Shown here piece by piece: positions 61,677 through 64,000 of a DNA stretch of 64,000 nucleotides (positions are counted from its first letter, which is position 1; every line of letters begins with the position of its first letter). The position numbers and the translations under genes are program-made. Source of the DNA: Candidatus Freyarchaeota archaeon (GTDB taxonomy: Archaea > Asgardarchaeota > Jordiarchaeia > Jordiarchaeales > Jordiarchaeaceae); the NCBI GenBank assembly GCA_030587365.1, contig JAUQZE010000046.1:88570-152569 (forward strand). The letters run 5' to 3'. The notes under the pieces were generated by a model that saw only the letters and a list, made by a program, of their open reading frames with translations, made no database searches and had not been told where the DNA came from.

Positions 61677-62507
61677 TCAATTTGTATTCCTTGGGGTTAA
61701 ATGATTTCCAATTTTTGAGCCTGCTAGTTTTCTGAACCAGTTCGGCAGGGTGTATCCCACGTATGCAAATATACTTGCCGCTAGTACCAAAACGCTCTCA
61801 ATGATTATGGTTATAATATTGAATCCTAGTATTTCATCCAGGAACCCCAATGCAAAGAATAGTATCAAGAAAATCGAGGTTGTGGCAATCATTAGGAAGC
61901 CGTAGCGGTAAACTTTTTGATCGACCATCCTCGACGCTCTTATCGCTAGGTAGGTTAGTGGAACGTAAGTCATTAGTCCGATTATGAATGCTAGCAAATA
62001 GATTAACACTGAATCGAGAAACATTAAGGTGAGGATGAACAGAGGCACGAAAGTTACGGAGTATACCAGTATTCCCCTTCTTTTTCTTTCCGCGAAGGCT
62101 TCGAGGGTAAATGCGTACAGAGAAAGATTCGCCAGATCCACGAGTATAATGGATAACGTGTACGTGTATATGAGACTAATCAGTTTTCCCTGAAAGATGA
62201 GTATTATCCATTCCATAATGCTGAACGTGAGTTGGTCTAGCATGCCAGAAAACAAGATATAAACATTACTAGCATTATTTGTGTAAACCAGTAAATACAC
62301 TGAAAATAATGATAGGTTGTAGTAGTCACTCAAACCCGCAGCAAACAACGCAATGGAGAAGATTATGAATGCCAGAGACAAGTAGAACATGATAGCCTTC
62401 CTCGTCCTACCGAAACGCCAGATGAAGATAGTGCTCACTAAAAATATGAGTAGGGACACTATAATTGTGTATAATACAGAGTATAGCAAGTAATCCGGTG
62501 TTAACAT
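61677..62507 (-). CDS. Seven-helix membrane protein, paralogue 2
   Basis: A 276-residue member of the same 7TM family, with matching blocks LMLTPDYLLY at the start, LVDLANLSLYAFTLEAFAERKR, GLMTYVPLTYLAIRASR, QKVYRYGFLMIATTS and AYVGYTLPNWFRKLAG. The frame extends to 62561, but the ATG at 62507 aligns with the start of paralogue 1 (both MLTPDYL) and has a similar leader with GGGG/GGAG. Identity across the family is highest at the C-terminal Trp-Phe-Arg segment. The function is unknown. Confidence 0.75.
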   Translation of the reverse strand: MLTPDYLLYSVLYTIIVSLLIFLVSTIFIWRFGRTRKAIMFYLSLAFIIFSIALFAAGLSDYYNLSLFSVYLLVYTNNASNVYILFSGMLDQLTFSIMEWIILIFQGKLISLIYTYTLSIILVDLANLSLYAFTLEAFAERKRRGILVYSVTFVPLFILTLMFLDSVLIYLLAFIIGLMTYVPLTYLAIRASRMVDQKVYRYGFLMIATTSIFLILFFALGFLDEILGFNIITIIIESVLVLAASIFAYVGYTLPNWFRKLAGSKIGNHLTPRNTN

Positions 62508-62566
62508 TAAAACCGAACCCCACTTCTTTTGAAGAGCAAAATTCTGGGTTAGGATGCTCAATTAAC

Positions 62567-62583
62567 ATATTTAAAATTTATTA
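62567..62583 (-). promoter_or_regulatory. TATA-like promoter element of 7TM paralogue 2
   Basis: This element is an exact copy of the 17-base element at 61497-61513, about 60 bases before the start of paralogue 2. The shared position supports both the start choice and separate promoters for the two genes. Confidence 0.55.
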
Positions 62584-62782
62584 GAAATCTTAAAATTATA
62601 AAATAACTTTTATTTTCGCATTTTCATTTATCGGATACCCCATAATCAGCTAATCTCAAATTAACTTATCTTGTTCCATTAAAATAATGGTGCGCCTAAT
62701 CAGATAAGTTTTAATTGAACAGGTTTCATATTGCGTTTTCTTTAAAAAAGTGTGGAAAGCATCCCATCTAGGATGCTTAATT

Positions 62783-63619
62783 CTATTTCTTAAACTTAGG
62801 TGATTTCTCGGCTTGATTGATTTCTTCTGGTTTTTCGCCTACTAGTCTTCGGAACCAGTTCGGTAGGACGTATCCTATGTACGCAGTTATGCTTGCCAGT
62901 AGCCCCATTGTCCACGCTATGGGCATGAAAATACTAGCTTCCCTTGCGACTACTCCTTCTACGAAATTGAATGCGAAGAAAAGTATCAAGAAGACGGTGG
63001 TTGCAGCAATCATTAGGAAGCCGTAGCGGAACGCTTTCTTCTTGGTTAACCCCGATGCTTTTATCGATAGGTACGCTAACGGGATACACGTTATTAACCC
63101 GATTATTAGAGCTAGCATAGAGTCTGATGTCCTGTTCAATGAAGTTAGTGTGAGAATAAACGTGGGCACAAAAATTAGGGAGTACACGAGCATCCATTTT
63201 CTCTTTCTCTCCAGAAAGGCTTTGAGGGTGAACGCGAACAGAAAAAGGCATCCTAACTCTGCCAGCGTAACGGAAAACGTTAAGGTTAGAATAGAACCGA
63301 TTAAATATCCCCCGAGGGCGGTCGTCAACGAATTCGCAATCGTGGCATAGAGACTTGGATGAACATTGAAAAACATAAAGATGCCGTTTAACATGTAGTC
63401 CTGGATGATTATAATATACATTGATAGCTGGTATCTGTGACTCTCGTAGGCAAAATACACCCCTAAGGTGAAGAGTATAAAGAATAGGGCTAAGTAAAGC
63501 AGGGCGGCGCTCCTCTTCTTAGCGAATCGCCAGAGAATAGTAGCAATGACAACGATCATGAGTATCGTTATCAAAATTTCACAGTTCAATGTAAAAATAA
63601 GTATATCCAGTGTAGACAT
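62783..63619 (-). CDS. Seven-helix membrane protein, paralogue 3
   Basis: A 278-residue member of the 7TM trio, with ELGCLFLFAFTLKAFLERKRKW, GLITCIPLAYLSIKASG, KKAFRYGFLMIAATT and AYIGYVLPNWFRRLVGEK. It is closest to paralogue 1, sharing the long outer loop (SHRYQLSMYIIIIQDYMLNG versus SHIYHLQIYPVLLQDYMFAG). The frame is open from a GTG at 63634, but that codon lies inside the ribosome site GTGAGG, so the ATG at 63619 is chosen. It lacks the 17-base promoter element of the other two. Confidence 0.75.
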   Translation of the reverse strand: MSTLDILIFTLNCEILITILMIVVIATILWRFAKKRSAALLYLALFFILFTLGVYFAYESHRYQLSMYIIIIQDYMLNGIFMFFNVHPSLYATIANSLTTALGGYLIGSILTLTFSVTLAELGCLFLFAFTLKAFLERKRKWMLVYSLIFVPTFILTLTSLNRTSDSMLALIIGLITCIPLAYLSIKASGLTKKKAFRYGFLMIAATTVFLILFFAFNFVEGVVAREASIFMPIAWTMGLLASITAYIGYVLPNWFRRLVGEKPEEINQAEKSPKFKK

Positions 63620-63729
63620 CCTTTTTAACCTCACTTGCTTTGAACTCTAAAAAATGAAAATTAATTTAATTACTAAACTTTGGCAAATTTTAATTTTTTC
63701 TCTGACCTTACCATCTTTAGGTGTTAATT

Positions 63730-64000
63730 ATGTTGCCTATTACAGGTCATCCCTGCATTGTTGAGAACTTTCTGCCTCGGCTGGAGGGAGTCTTCAACAA
63801 ACCCCAGCTGAAGCACTTCGCACAGTACCTAACCGGACTCATAGTCTGCAATAACCGGACGATCACCGGCATAAACGAGAGCTTCACCGGGCACAACGAC
63901 CAGTCGGCTCTGAACCACTGGCTCACCGACGCCCGCTGGCCGGAGGAGGAGCTGGAAAGGGTTAGGAAGGAGCTCATACTCAAAGAACTCGGAGCTAAGC
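63730..64000 (+). CDS. IS701-like transposase, N-terminal part (runs off the window)
   Basis: From the ATG at 63730 the frame stays open to the window end, giving 90 residues that look like the start of an IS701/DDE-type transposase. The family-like segments are FNKPQLKHFAQYLTGLIVCNNRTITGIN and GHNDQSALNHWLTDARWPEEEL. The DNA is clearly richer in GC than the flanking 7TM genes, which suggests recent arrival. The catalytic Asp/Glu residues and the right end lie outside the window. I could not identify the left inverted repeat in the AT-rich 90 bases before it. Confidence 0.8.
   Translation, partial: MLPITGHPCIVENFLPRLEGVFNKPQLKHFAQYLTGLIVCNNRTITGINESFTGHNDQSALNHWLTDARWPEEELERVRKELILKELGAK

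Overview
The window reads as chromosomal DNA of an anaerobic archaeon of moderate GC content. Many starts are TTG or GTG, often behind GAGG-type ribosome sites, and AT-rich TATA-like promoters and T-rich ends are common. The gene set is archaeal: tungsten aldehyde oxidoreductase, form III RuBisCO, ADP-forming acyl-CoA synthetase alpha chain, family 4 uracil-DNA glycosylase, TrmB-type and KaiC/GvpD-type proteins. An Arf-like small GTPase with a probable N-terminal longin domain and RING-like zinc tails on membrane proteins point towards an Asgard-type lineage. That assignment is inference, and a TACK archaeon is not excluded. I saw no tRNA, rRNA or CRISPR array.

Region by region. Positions 1-6 kb hold the end of a thiolase, an acyl-CoA synthetase, two genes sharing a cysteine-rich sensor-like domain, an epoxide-hydrolase-like gene with a decayed copy of itself beside it, and a small MITE-like element. 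Positions 6-10 kb hold an HhH/FeS DNA-repair protein and a complete tungstate/molybdate ABC importer with a ModE-like palindrome upstream. Positions 10-16 kb hold a second hydrolase and two GvpD/KaiC-like ATPases flanking the longin-GTPase. Positions 16-20 kb hold the acyl-CoA synthetase alpha chain and an aldehyde oxidoreductase/MoaD pair. Positions 19.8-27.4 kb are one operon: a P-loop ATPase, a 769-residue coiled-coil protein and a 1168-residue coiled coil capped at both ends by TrmB-like modules. Positions 27.5-37.5 kb hold a signal-less ModA-like protein, an OB-fold protein, an MFS transporter, a flavodoxin pair, a CrtI-like oxidase with a 2Fe-2S reductase, RuBisCO and a DsbA-like protein.

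Positions 37.7-40.0 kb and 52.2-56.4 kb carry four members of one surface-protein family. Each has an N-terminal anchor; three have variable ectodomains (DUF2341 or beta-helix). All carry one conserved membrane segment and a cytosolic tail of a zinc ribbon plus a RING-like binuclear zinc module. Two members look intact and two are broken. This family is my best candidate for an undescribed system, together with the ATPase/coiled-coil/TrmB operon. Between them lie a sirtuin, a GT-C-like membrane protein, an acetyltransferase, a uracil-DNA glycosylase, an FG-GAP surface protein, a sugar isomerase-like barrel, a BKACE enzyme, a disordered repeat protein and a Mn-type pyrophosphatase. The last 8 kb hold a HEAT-repeat protein, a four-gene nitroreductase/SCP2 operon, an MBL-fold hydrolase, three paralogous 7-TM proteins and the start of an IS701-like transposase.

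How the genes may work together: imported tungstate would feed the pterin-dependent aldehyde oxidoreductase. The acids and acyl-CoA esters could be handled by the ADP-forming and AMP-forming CoA ligases and thiolase, which suggests a fermentative or peptide/lipid-degrading life. RuBisCO fits the archaeal nucleotide-salvage route, although its partner genes are not in the window.
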